In this document: one piece after another, positions 1-9,919 of the stretch | Layout of the letters: each line of letters begins with the position of its first letter | How positions within the stretch are numbered: position 1 is the stretch's first letter | The notes under the pieces: generated by a model | The model's input: only the letters and a program-made list of their open reading frames with translations | Database searches by the model: none | Told to the model about the DNA's origin: nothing | Source of the DNA: Tetranychus cinnabarinus | Taxonomy: Eukaryota; Arthropoda; Arachnida; Trombidiformes; Tetranychidae | Reading direction: 5' to 3' | Length of the DNA stretch: 64,000 nt | Assembly: GCA_022266195.1 (NCBI GenBank) | Contig: WHVY01000001.1 | Location: 5,828,001 to 5,892,000 of the forward strand | Made by a program: the position numbers and the translations under genes

Positions 1-963
1 TCAAAATGGGTCACAGGGGTCAACTTTGATCATCCATCATGTAACTTACCCAACAAAACCTAGCTCATTAGCATTCACCTCGAGTCGGTAAATAACTTAT
101 AAACGTCAAAATGAAACAGAGATCATTTTTATACATTTAACAGGGAAACATTTTCTAATATCACTTTATCCAGTTAACATATTTATATTTATATCGTGGT
201 TAATTTAGATGTTAGCGGTTGGTTAATGAACTTTAACCGCAAAAGAGTCCTAAGTAGACAATTGTTTTTCAGATTCATTTTGATTCATTCATTTGCCAAT
301 AATCAGGCAAAGCAACAATCATTAAAAGGTGAATATTTAAGAGCTTTAAATTGGCCAAGTTTGTCACTAATAATTCAAGGATTAAAAGTTGAACCTTGAA
401 ATGGCTAAGATTTCATGCTTTGTGTCAAGTCAGAAGGCCTAGGAAACAAGCTATGCCAGCAGTCGAGTGGCGATGCCCTTACACTTAACCTGTTAAGTCA
501 GATTATTGTTTAGAGACAAGCCTTTTCTTGCAAGCCACTGAAACAGCAAGTAACTATGAAACTTATGTGCGCTCCGAAGCCCAAAAGAATAAAGATTTAA
601 TGTTGATCTTTTGTCGAAATAAAAATTGACTGAAAAATGGTCATCGAATGAAAAATCGTGATTACATTGTTAGATCTTTGACCAGCAATTTGGGTTCTTT
701 GAGCTGAGCTTGGGAAATGATTAAGAAATTTAATGTTTAGGATCAAATAAACTTTTAATGATAAGTTTCATCTTCAACTCAAATTTGATTTTTGCGACAT
801 CGCTCAATGGAATAATAAGAACAATTCTTTGTTTTTAATTTCAGTTTTCTTGAGCAGTGAAAATCATTTTTTCCTTTTGCAGTTCATGATGAGATGTTGC
901 AAAATGTTTTGATTCCGTTTCAAAGTTACATTTCTCAATTAACCAGCTTGACACCAAGTTTAT
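1..963. other. Left flank of the CACTA-like element, no gene seen
   Basis: No ORF here looks like a protein. The longest (196-399, plus) has no recognisable motif and no matching splice partners. A short inverted pair around GCGGTT...AACCGC near 213-240 is the only structure noticed. The last two bases before the element, 962-963, are AT and match the AT just after its right end. Confidence 0.5.
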
Positions 964-975
964 CCCAGTCAACAG
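964..975 (+). repeat. Left terminal inverted repeat
   Basis: CCCAGTCAACAG is the exact reverse complement of 9920-9931. Similarity stops after these 12 bases; further inward the two ends share only scattered TGAGTCA/GAGTCACAAA motifs. Confidence 0.8.
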
Positions 976-985
976 AGGTTTTTAC

Positions 986-1080
986 TTTGAGCCTTTTTGA
1001 CTGTCTGCGCACTCATTTTTGAGTCACAAAATTTTCTTTGTCATCAAAAATGAGGCCTGAAACAGTCAAAAAGGCTCAAA
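986..1080. repeat. Left subterminal palindrome and TGASTCA-like motifs
   Basis: A 19-nt perfect inverted repeat has arms at 986-1004 and 1062-1080 (TTTGAGCCTTTTTGACTGT and its complement). The loop contains ACTCATTTTTGAGTCACAAA, a second smaller palindrome. Similar motifs recur at the right end (9784-9915). In CACTA elements such subterminal repeats are binding sites for an element-encoded protein; that role here is inference. Confidence 0.75.
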
Positions 1081-1220
1081 AAATTTGAATTGAATAAAGT
1101 GGAAAGAAATGATTCCGAGACTATTTTCAATGGTTTTATAAACAACTTTAATTTTCAAGAATAAAAAATAGAAATTCGACTATAATTTGATTATAAAAAT
1201 TTTCTAGAAAAACATAGAAT

Positions 1221-1454
1221 TTAATCAATTTCCATGGGCTCGACTGAATCGTCCAACTCCATAAGAGTTGGAGATTCAATCGGAGCCACAGCTGGATTTG
1301 ATTTCACAAAATGATTAACTTCAACACTAAAATTACAATTAATATTTTCGATTGAAATATTTCCGTTCATCTGAACGGATTCTTGATTGGTGATAACTTT
1401 CACTTGACATTTCCATTCAGGAATTATTTCACGGTCAAATGTTGACAATTCCAT
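1221..1454 (-). CDS. Small acidic element protein, 77 aa, unrecognised
   Basis: The ORF starts at ATG 1454 and ends in the acidic tail DDSVEPMEID. No domain was recognised. It contains WKCQVKV and a second Cys, has no signal peptide or membrane segment, and could be a small cofactor of the transposon proteins (inference). A spliced 5' leader is likely. On the minus strand a donor (CAAAAG followed by GTAAG) falls after 1535, and an acceptor TTTAG lies just before 1460, six bases upstream of the ATG, giving a 74-nt intron (1461-1534). It lies downstream of the transposase on the same strand, separated by the hairpin at 1681-1776, so it probably has its own promoter. It could instead be a 3' exon of the transposase transcript, but the transposase ORF already ends with its own stop. 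The coding call rests on the open frame, splice signals and position. Confidence 0.55.
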   Translation of the reverse strand: MELSTFDREIIPEWKCQVKVITNQESVQMNGNISIENINCNFSVEVNHFVKSNPAVAPIESPTLMELDDSVEPMEID

Positions 1455-1680
1455 TTTAAGCTAAATATTGAAATAAATCATAATAATTAGAATTCTAAGT
1501 GAATATAATATAAACTAGCTACACAAAGACTTACCTTTTGATTAGATTCGTTGAATTAAAGATGGAATCAATTCTAGATGATCAAATTGGTAGAAATTCA
1601 CAATAATTTGAAATAATTAAATTCACAATTAAAAATTGACTTTGATTTATTGATGAATCGTCGTGAAATGGATGGAAAAT

Positions 1681-1776
1681 ATTCGAAAAAGCCAAAGGCT
1701 TCGAAAAGCAAAAGCTTTACAAAGCGAAAGGCTAACAGAAGCTGTTAGCTTTTCTAAACCTTTGGCTTTTTCGAAT
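1681..1776. repeat. Nested hairpin between transposase and small acidic gene
   Basis: Outer arms of 18 perfectly paired bases lie at 1681-1698 and 1759-1776 (ATTCGAAAAAGCCAAAGG and its complement). An inner hairpin pairs GCTAACAG (1731-1738) with CTGTTAGC (1742-1749). It sits 19 bases beyond the transposase stop and upstream of the next minus-strand gene's leader, so a role in ending or insulating transcription is possible. That is inference. Confidence 0.7.
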
Positions 1777-1794
1777 AAATTCGAAAATTTGAAT

Positions 1795-4257
1795 TCATTT
1801 ATTTTTTAAAAAGCTTTCTACGAGAAAATCATATTTATATTTGAAATGGAAACTTGAACTTGGAATAAAGATTCCTTTCTTAGAGATGTCATTAAATTTA
1901 AAGATTTCAATGGTTTCCTCGATTTGTTTAATTTCGTGTAAATAATCCAATTTGAATGAAAAATTTCCGGTCTTTCCTTTGAAATTCAATTTCACCGGAT
2001 CACTTTTGAACTTGCGACCAGCAAAAAGATATCTGCCATCAAGCTCCAAGATTTTCTCAATTTGGAAAAATTTCCCGTCCTTTGATTTTACAATTGAATC
2101 GTTTCTTGTTTTATCCTGGCAATATGATTTTGTTGAAAATCTTGTTGAGTTTAGAGATAAGCTTTTGTAGAATTTCATATTTTGCATGTCACTGACGATA
2201 TAGATTCCAAAAGTGTCAAACAAAGCATTGATAATTTGATCACGTAAATCTTTATGAATATTTTCAGCGTCCGGAATGAGTGTTAAAATTGATTCTTCGC
2301 TTTCGACAATCTCGAAATTTTTCAGCTCTCTCTTTGTAAGAGTCCAAGTTTTCACTTTTGACTGTAGAAATTCTTTGTGTTTAAAGTCATTCAAAAAGAC
2401 TCTTACCAAATTCTGCGCAATGTTTGATGTCCTTCGAACCTTTTCTTTCAATATACCCATCTGGTTCTCAAGTGGGTAAGCAGAAAGATTAGCGAATGCG
2501 CCAAGTGAGTCAATGGATTCAGCAAGATGAGACAAAATGTGAAGATTGTACGTCATTTGTTGTTTTCCATATAATTCCAGTACGCCTCTTTGAAATTCTT
2601 CGACAAGATTCTTGATTTCGGCAATAATATCCGAATTGCTTGATTCGGAATTCAACAGGAAATATATTCTTGCCAGGAAAAGAATATTGTTGATGACTTT
2701 TGGTCTTAATAGACCTTTCATTGCGGGCAATAGATAGTAACATAAAAGTGAATCAAATTCGGAAGATTTCCAATATTTCACCTGCCCAAAATCTCTCGGT
2801 ACTCTTGGAAACTCCGATGGAACTTTGATCTTTTTCAATCTTTCGCTTAATTCAGATTTGAAAAGATTTAAATCTACTTTTAATTCCAAGATTCCACTGA
2901 CTTCTGATTTTAGCCATCCTTTGAAAATAATCGATCGAAATATACCCAAAACCACACAATGCATGGGTTCAACCGAGAATCCATTTACTATATCGAAATC
3001 ACGCAATTTCAACAATGGTGATGAACCAGTAATTCCATGAAATCTTTCTAAATTGACAGCTTCAGGATCAGAATCATTCTCCAAATATTTTTCGAAAGAA
3101 TTAAAATCTTCTCTTGTTCTCTTTAGCTTTTCCAATTCTCGATGATCTAGAATCGGAAATTCTCGCGCTCCTTTAAAAGTATCTGCTTTAACCAAACACC
3201 AGTCACATCCGTAGATGTGATTGAATTGTTTCACATGGCGTAGATAAGCACGCATAGGTGCATCTGCGATAACGCCAACAAGATGGAATGTCGCCTTTTT
3301 TTCCATTGAATTTGAATTCAACTTCCAATTAATTGGCTCATTTGAAAGTGAAATCAATTCATCTACTATTGGGCCAAGATAGATTTCAACTGCAGGTTTC
3401 TTATGACCAACAAATAAGCCAACCAAGAAAAAATTCTTTCGACGAAATTCTTTTGAAATTTCATTGACTGTGAAAAATATCGGAAATATGGAAGCATTCG
3501 AACTGTTTCCAACTGCCACCTCGTCTGAATGCATAGTCAATGTAAACCGTCGAATTGATTCATCACCATAAGAACGCTTGACTCGTTTAGCTTGACTGGA
3601 ATTGTAAATATCCACAATTTGAATAGATTCTGGATTTAGAGCTGATTCAGGTAAAATTGATAGATAATTTTCCAGTTGAGGTCGAAAGAGCACATGTAGA
3701 AAATATTTATCTGGATTTAATTCAACCTTGAGTTGATTTTCATCACATTCAAATGTTCCGAAATCTTTTGGTTCTCCAAAAAACGGGCCGTGTGAGTGTC
3801 CTTTATCACAAATCACATAAACTCCAATTGGATTGCTTTTAGCACGTTTGTCCCAAAAATACCGTGAACTTGGTAAAAGATTCTTTTCACATGAATTTCG
3901 AATCAAATATTCATTGAAAATGTTGACTGCTTTTTCAGCTGAACTGAGAGTAACACCGGGAAGAGAAAGAATAGCTGAAACAACAGCTTCACTATAATCT
4001 TTCATATCAGGCTCACATGATGGTATATTTTCACGATTTTGAACTGTTGAAGCTGCCAATGAATGGTTATTTTTAGAGCTGGCCTTTTTTCTAAGAAAAC
4101 TAGGAATAGATAAACCTGAGGCATTTTTGAACTCTTCAATTGGAAGCACAGAAACATGATCTTCATGATCAGGTAAACAAGAAACATAATTTTCACTCTG
4201 AAAACATTGTAATTTCCGTTTTTTACGGCTTATCGATCTCTTATTATCGCTAGACAT
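1795..4257 (-). CDS. CACTA/EnSpm (Tnp2/DUF4218-type) transposase
   Basis: Transposase of the element, expected to bind the terminal repeats and cut the transposon out. It is one uninterrupted exon of 820 aa if started at the second Met (4257), which directly precedes a basic stretch (RSISRKKRKL) that looks like a nuclear signal. The frame also opens 24 bases upstream at 4281, but that would add a hydrophobic tail with no family counterpart. Visible family features (residues from 4257) are: first acidic residue in TMHSDEV (Asp about 245), then IFPIFFTVNEI; second in GVIADAP (Asp about 332), followed by a YGCDWC Cys pair; EPMHCVVLGIF (about 430-440); and a DUF4218-like C-terminal part with NLHILSHL and YPLENQMGILK (Glu about 597). 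No frameshift or internal stop is present. The assignment rests on this motif order. Confidence 0.9.
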   Translation of the reverse strand: MSSDNKRSISRKKRKLQCFQSENYVSCLPDHEDHVSVLPIEEFKNASGLSIPSFLRKKASSKNNHSLAASTVQNRENIPSCEPDMKDYSEAVVSAILSLPGVTLSSAEKAVNIFNEYLIRNSCEKNLLPSSRYFWDKRAKSNPIGVYVICDKGHSHGPFFGEPKDFGTFECDENQLKVELNPDKYFLHVLFRPQLENYLSILPESALNPESIQIVDIYNSSQAKRVKRSYGDESIRRFTLTMHSDEVAVGNSSNASIFPIFFTVNEISKEFRRKNFFLVGLFVGHKKPAVEIYLGPIVDELISLSNEPINWKLNSNSMEKKATFHLVGVIADAPMRAYLRHVKQFNHIYGCDWCLVKADTFKGAREFPILDHRELEKLKRTREDFNSFEKYLENDSDPEAVNLERFHGITGSSPLLKLRDFDIVNGFSVEPMHCVVLGIFRSIIFKGWLKSEVSGILELKVDLNLFKSELSERLKKIKVPSEFPRVPRDFGQVKYWKSSEFDSLLCYYLLPAMKGLLRPKVINNILFLARIYFLLNSESSNSDIIAEIKNLVEEFQRGVLELYGKQQMTYNLHILSHLAESIDSLGAFANLSAYPLENQMGILKEKVRRTSNIAQNLVRVFLNDFKHKEFLQSKVKTWTLTKRELKNFEIVESEESILTLIPDAENIHKDLRDQIINALFDTFGIYIVSDMQNMKFYKSLSLNSTRFSTKSYCQDKTRNDSIVKSKDGKFFQIEKILELDGRYLFAGRKFKSDPVKLNFKGKTGNFSFKLDYLHEIKQIEETIEIFKFNDISKKGIFIPSSSFHFKYKYDFLVESFLKNK

Positions 4258-4653
4258 TGATAAAAAGATAAAAATTATCAAAAAAGGAAAGAGTTTAATA
4301 GATAAGAAATTGAATTCTATCTTTCAAGGAAATGGAAATGACTTTAAATTTTAAATTCTCTAGAGAATAAAATTGTGGAAAAAAGATAATCTCATATGTT
4401 CTCTCTTGTTGCTAAGAAACCGGCTGCTGATAAGCACTTTTTTCAAATTTCTTTTTAATTTTAGCTATTTACACATTTCACGTTTTTGTTGATTAGCTTT
4501 TTAATTTTTAGTTAATTATTCATTTTTAAATTGTTTTTCAATTATTATATGTTCAAAAGTCATTCTTTTGCCCTGAAAAAGTTTTTAAATCGTTCCTCTA
4601 AAAAGAAATACATCTATAAACAGCGAACCTTGTTGGGGTGCTTTTGTAAACTC
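4258..4653. promoter_or_regulatory. Shared divergent promoter region of the transposon
   Basis: This roughly 400-bp AT-rich spacer separates the transposase (minus) from accessory gene 1 (plus), so both transcripts must start here or close by. In-frame plus-strand codons from 4531 read into gene 1, but the region lacks the compositional bias of the rest of the protein and is more likely leader. I see no unambiguous TATA box. Confidence 0.45.
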
Positions 4654-6916
4654 ATGGAGAAACAGAAATTAGCTGTTGGTATTGTTCGTGTTCTCGCCAA
4701 CAAAAAAGAGAAAATTGTGCCCTTTGTTTTTAAAATTGATGAGGATAATGTTCCAGAAAATCTCCATCCTTTACGGATACATCGTAAAAATATGGTGACT
4801 CTTGAAATTGATGGAGTAAAATCAATGAATTGTATGATAGTCTCAATCGGAGGTAAGATTTTATTCTAATATTTTCTGTGAATTTGAATTTCTAATATTT
4901 ATTCTATATTCTTTACTATTTCCGTGCTGTTAGATGATTCGAAAGATATGATTGAAAATTATAAAGTCTTTCTAGATAAAGTTAAAGAAAGCGAAAGGAA
5001 AATTGCTCCGATAGAAAATAAAATCACACATTTCCTGGCAATCGAAAAAATAAGAGTAGGCTCAATTTCTGAAACCTTGAATCCAATACCGATTCAAGAC
5101 TTTGATGCTTGGCTTAGAAGAGTCAATATTGTAACAAGAAGAGTCAAAGCAAAGACAAGTCAGGATAAAAGTCAGGCTGATAGTGCTGTTATTGAAGTTG
5201 ATTCAAATTCTTCAGACTCTGACGATGAAGATTATGATTCAGATTATGCGAATCCGGGATTTGGCGAATCGTCTACAGCCAAAAAATCTTCAAGTGATGA
5301 AAAGAAAAAAATCAAATCAAATGATTTTGATAGAGAGAAAATTACGCAGAGCCTTGAGAAAATCAAATCTTTGAGTGTTACAAATGAAAATATTGATGAA
5401 CAAATGTTGAAAGATTTTTTTGCCGAGGTTCATGATGTTCTGTTTCATCTCTGTAAGCAAATCGAAAATCGTGAAATGATTGAATATTATCATTCGTTTT
5501 CTGGCGAAACTGATGGTATCAGAATTATACCTGAAGAGGATCAAACAATCAAGAAAGATTCGAAGATTCTGATAGAAGGTGTGCTCCCTTTATCATATAA
5601 AGAATATCAGGTTGCAATGAATATGAAAAGTACCAAAGACGAAGAATTTGGACCTGCAGGAATAATCAGTAATTTGATAAGATTCTGTTTTCCTCGTCAC
5701 TGGATTGAAAATGTTACTCTGAGAGGATCTGCTGGTAGACAGTCTTTGATCACAATTTGGAATTATCGTGATCCATTAAAAGATCCACCGAAAGAACCAT
5801 TCGAGACCTATTTAGGAGAATCTAGATTCAGAGCATTATTGGGTAGGTTAAATGAATTTATTCTCATTTTATTTAAAAGATTCATTATATTTTCATCGAA
5901 TTCATTCTTTCACAGATCATGCAGTAAGAAAGTCTGGAAGAAAATCTTACGACAAAGATGCTGAAAAATCGATGATTGGTTCATTGTCTAAGGCTATGCA
6001 TTATGCTAGAGGTAAAATTGGAATTGGAAAAAAATCAAATTCTAGCAAAAATAAAAGTGATAGTGTTTTACCTCTGAATGAACGACCTACAACATCTACT
6101 AGAGGTTCTTCAATTCAAAAAGAATCTTCTCCATTCCAGTTGGGTGAGGTTGAGACTTTCGAATTCCAAATGGAAGATTCTGTTGACTCACAAGCTGATC
6201 AATCTAGTCCAATCAACAATGGACGAGAAAGGGGTAACAAAATAACTGATGATAAAGATGATGAATTTGAGGTAGTGGACGATGATGATAATGATAATGG
6301 AGCAGATAGTGGAAAAGGTTCATCGGATCAAATTGTGGATTCAGATGAGACAAATGTATTCGAATCTAAGACACTAACTGTCGTGGTTCCAGATCAGACG
6401 GATATAATAAACTATTCGATGAGGAACCAAGAAAAAGAATTCTCAAAATCAGAATCGTCAATTGAGGAAGAACTTTCAAAGAATGGTTCTCAACCACCGA
6501 AATTCCATTCAACTCCGAAACGAAAGTCTAGGGAAATTGATTCTCCTCAATCCCCTTCGAAAAAAGGTAAAATCGATTTGAATAATGATATTCCATCTTC
6601 TCAGCCGGTTATACCAGCTGATACTGAAATTCCATCATCTCAACCGGTTAATTCAATTGGTACTGAAATTCCATCATCTCAACCGGTTAATTGGGCGCTT
6701 CAATTTCGTCAGCCAGAGCCACAAGAACCTGCTACCACTTCTACAAATCTTAATGAAGCTGAGAAAATGGATGAAAGTTCACCTGTAGATGAGGAAGGAA
6801 ATATCTCAGAAGCAGATGCGATAGAATTTTTGAAGAAAATTAGGAGAAATAAAGAGCTATTTGAAAAGCTAATAAATCCAGTTGGCGTCAGAAAAGATCC
6901 TAAAGTTGATCAATAA
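4654..6916 (+). CDS. Transposon accessory protein 1, 702 aa, paralogue of accessory protein 2
   Basis: Three exons join in frame: 4654-4852, 4934-5842 and 5916-6916. Both introns are phase 1 with GT/AG ends. The first 66 residues form a compact exon ending MIVSIG. An acidic Ser/Asp stretch follows (about 157-172, SSDSDDEDYDSDY). The domain shared with the neighbouring gene (about residues 275-400) runs from ILIEGVLPL through LIRFCFPRHWIENVTL and YLGESRFRALLG to DHAVRKSGRKSY. The C-terminal 300 residues are charged and low-complexity, with a basic patch (KRKSREIDSPQSPSKKGK) and a three-fold IPSSQPV repeat. The FP...N-TL segment resembles the start of a BEN domain, a weak resemblance only. The position suggests the CACTA second protein that binds subterminal repeats (inference). 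The start at 4654 was preferred over upstream in-frame codons from 4531, which are compositionally unlike protein. Confidence 0.82.
6590..6688 (+). repeat. 39-bp tandem repeat in accessory gene 1
   Basis: The 21-nt core encoding IPSSQPV occurs at 6590-6610, 6629-6649 and 6668-6688, exactly 39 bp (13 codons) apart. The second and third copies are nearly identical, so that duplication is recent; the first has diverged. The frame is preserved. Confidence 0.85.
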
Positions 6917-7396
6917 GCAAATTTTGCTTAATTAATTTTTTCTTATCACAAAATTAGCATTTATCCAAATAGAGTGAGTTCAAATGATATTTACTCGTTT
7001 TTTGCCTCCTTTCTTTTCATTCCCCCTTTTCTGTTTTCCTTTTTCTTTTTCAATTTCCAAATTTCCATTTCCTTTTTCTCTTTAACCAATTGAGATTCCT
7101 CTTTAATCTTTTGATGATAAGATTCTTATCTTTGGTTTCAAATTTCGTCATTATGTTTGTCGAAATTATCAAATCTTTCAAGGTTTAGTCAGTTTAACTA
7201 ACCAATCATTATCAATTTGTATTTTTTGTTGTTATCAATGTTCAATTATTTTTTGCTAATTTTGTGTTAAATCAATTTGTGTTGAAAATTTTGTTTAAAT
7301 AGAGATTTGAAAATAAATCAATCTCATTTGTGTTACCTCATTACCTGTGATTCTACTTTTTGAATTTTAATTTATTCTGTTAAAAGAATCTTATCA
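6917..7396. other. Spacer between the two accessory genes
   Basis: About 480 bp with pyrimidine-rich runs near 7010-7080 and AT-rich DNA up to the next ATG. It must hold the 3' end of accessory gene 1 and the promoter or leader of accessory gene 2. No ORF, hairpin or clear core-promoter motif was noted. Confidence 0.4.
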
Positions 7397-9170
7397 ATGA
7401 TGAATTTTCTAAGAAGAAAAGTAAATCAATCAACTGCAATTGGAACTAAATCTAATCAACTCAAAGTATATTCTTCCAGTGCCGCTAAAGATCAACCTAA
7501 ACCATCAACAAGTAATTCAACATCTAAATCTACTTCTTCACAGTCAGTGAACAAACCTAAAAATGCTCCAGTATCTTTTCATTCACAGCCATCCAAGAAT
7601 TTCCCAGAAAAAGAAAAAGATTCTTTTTCTGTTATTCTACCTCTGTTTATTGACTCAAGTCAAAAAAAGCTACAACAACCAGTGCTTGTTACATTTAAAA
7701 ACGACGATCTTTTCAACCTGGAAATTGATTATAATAGTGAGTTCTATCAAGATGAAGAAATGAATCTATTCGAAACGCAAATCAAGCATCTAAGATTTTC
7801 TTTTCAAATGATTGCCTTAGCTGGTAAGTTTCATATACTGATTAATTTGTTTTGTCTTAACGTTTGATTTTTACTTATTTTCAGATTCTCTGACTGAGCT
7901 GAGAGAAGTGCTGAAAGAAAGTGTGAAAAATAATCCGTCATGGAAAGGCTTGAAAAAATTGATTAATTTCACTAGTCAAACAATTCCAATCGATTATGAT
8001 TCATCAAAACTTGACAAAACAGATTTGGAATATATAATGATGTCAGAGAATGATATCAAAAAGCTTTTTTCAAAAGAGGATGAGAATGTTAAGAATAAAT
8101 CAAAAACCTTAATTGAGGTCGCTGAAGACCGCGACAAAGATTCGAGTAGAAAAAATGAAAAAGAAAATGAATCATCTCATGCGCTTGATTCTACAAATAC
8201 AAAGACAAAGAAAGGAGCAGTAGATATGGATGAAAGTGAAAGAGGAAAGAGCGAAAAGGTCAATAGGAAAAGAATAAAACTGAGCAAGATTGGTGAAAAA
8301 ACAGATGATTTAAATAGAAAGAAATTATTCCTTTCTGAGTTGGATACGAGTGGTAAAATACTTCGTGATGTAATCGAAGCTATCCATGATATTCATCAAT
8401 ATCTCACCAACAAATACCATGAAGCTGAATCTTCAATGATTGAGATTGAATTCCCGGATCCAACATACAAAATCAAAGCTAAAGTGAGTTTAATAACTAT
8501 ATTAGTAAATTGAATTTAATGTTGAATCTTTTTTCTACCTTTTAACAGAATCAGATATTCATCGAAGGTAAATTGGAATTACAATTGAATTTATATGAAA
8601 AGGCATTGAAATTCGCAAAAATAAGGGACCCAAATTCAATCGCATATCAATTAACCCGAATTGCTTTTCCGAAAAGCTATTACAACAACACGACGCTTGG
8701 TAAAAAATTCTACACAGCTGAAGAGCTCAAAGCTTTTCATGAGCGTTTCAATCAAGATTCAACGACCCAGAATGAAAAGATTCCCTTGTCATTTGTTTTC
8801 GGCTTTCAAGATCCTTTTAACAAGCCATTTCAGGGGAAATTTGATTATAAACTTGGAGTAGCTCGACTAGATGGTTTTTTCGGTAATACAGAATTGAATA
8901 AATTCTAATATTCTTGATTAATTGTAATATTTATGAATTTCTAAATTTTCAGATCATATCTTTCGTATGGCAGGAGAAACAAAGTATAGTGAGCAAGCAC
9001 TTGGCAAAGTCAGATTCCGAATAATAAGAGTTCTCTATCAACTCAACAAGAATGACGAGACTGGTGAAGACTCACCAAAATCAGCTGACAATGAATCATT
9101 ACCAGATGATTCAGCTGATGTTGATTTTGGCGATGAAATATTTAAAAGTGATATTTGGCAATATGTTTAA
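7397..9170 (+). CDS. Transposon accessory protein 2, 525 aa, paralogue of accessory protein 1
   Basis: Four exons join in frame: 7397-7823, 7885-8483, 8549-8882 and 8953-9170, with intron phases 1, 0 and 1. The N-terminus is Ser/Lys-rich. Exon 1 ends MIALAG, matching MIVSIG in accessory protein 1 at the same phase-1 junction before Asp. A Lys/Glu-rich linker with a basic patch (KVNRKRIKLSK) precedes the shared domain (about 343-490): IFIEGKLEL, LTRIAFPKSYYNNTTL, YKLGVARLDGFFG, then DHIFRMAGETKY after an intron at the same place as in the paralogue. The tail is short and acidic (DSADVDFGDEIF). The function is unknown; binding to element DNA or partnering the transposase is inference from gene context. 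It has one more intron than accessory gene 1, inside its variable linker region. Confidence 0.82.
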
Positions 9171-9247
9171 ATTTGCAATTAGATTATAATCAAATCGTTT
9201 CAAGACTGAAATTCATGCAGAATTCTTTCGCAAAAATTAAACTTGAC

Positions 9248-9253
9248 AATAAA
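9248..9253 (+). terminator. Polyadenylation signal AATAAA for accessory gene 2
   Basis: A canonical AATAAA hexamer lies 78 bases after the stop at 9170, on the same strand and inside the element. Confidence 0.5.
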
Positions 9254-9440
9254 ATTTTCATTTTTCTAAACTTCATGAATTTGAATTTATTCTGAACAAA
9301 AATTTGACATGAAATTCGATCAAATTGGATGAAATGAATAAATTTGATGATTTCATTTATTGCCAAAAATCATTGCCATTTGATTTTAATGAATTGGTGC
9401 AATCGATTCAAATCTTTTTACGAGAATCGAATTCATTCAT

Positions 9441-9606
9441 CGAAATGTATGAAATAATTTAAATCGCTGAATTTAATCAAAACAATTTCTTGGAACCCGC
9501 CTCTCTGAATTGAATTTGATATTTCAATGGATTCATTTAGATCGATTCCAGGGAATTGTTTTGATTACATTCAGCGATTCATATTCATATTATTAAATTC
9601 ATTTCG
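9441..9606. repeat. Long imperfect palindrome near the right end of the transposon
   Basis: Core arms at 9465-9495 and 9546-9576 pair with few mismatches (CGCTGAAT.TAATCAAAACAATT.C..GGAA and its complement). Outer arms extend pairing with gaps to 9441 and 9606. The unpaired centre holds CCCGCCTCTC. It lies beyond the accessory genes and about 325 bp inside the right end. Confidence 0.75.
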
Positions 9607-9622
9607 AAAAATCGATTCATAG

Positions 9623-9759
9623 TTTTGTTGAATATTTTTAAATGAATAAATACAAAGATTTAATTCAAGTGAAGTTGAATGATTTCAAAGGAAATCATTC
9701 AACTTCACACGATTTTTATTCGATCTTTGTATTTATTCATTTAAAAATATTCAACAAAA
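9623..9759. repeat. Near-perfect 68-bp-arm palindrome in the transposon
   Basis: The arms read TTTTGTTGAATATTTTTAAA... from 9623 and its complement to 9759, with the symmetry axis at about 9690/9691 and only a few mismatches. There is almost no loop, so the DNA could extrude as a cruciform and an RNA would form a long hairpin. It directly follows the palindrome at 9441-9606. Confidence 0.85.
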
Positions 9760-9783
9760 TTATGGACTCATGATGGAATCCTT

Positions 9784-9915
9784 TTGGACTCATCATGGAA
9801 TGTGTTTTTGACTCAATAATGAATCATTTTTTCATCAAAATTGAGTCAAAGGGTTTTGAGTCACAAATGAGTAAAAGTGGTAATTTGGACCAATTTTTTG
9901 ACTCATTTGTGACTC
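9784..9915. repeat. Right subterminal TGASTCA-like motif array
   Basis: Repeats of TGACTCA/TGAGTCA-type motifs appear here: GGACTCATCATGG (an earlier copy lies just upstream near 9765), TTTGACTCAAT at 9807-9817 paired with ATTGAGTCAAA at 9840-9850, and GAGTCACAAATGAGT at 9858-9872 paired with ACTCATTTGTGACTC at 9901-9915. The same motifs occur at the left end. Confidence 0.75.
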
Positions 9916-9919
9916 TTAA

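Noticed and set aside
4531..4653. Upstream start for accessory gene 1 from 4531
   Set aside because: The added residues are Phe/Lys-rich leader-like sequence. ATG 4654 begins the compact conserved exon.
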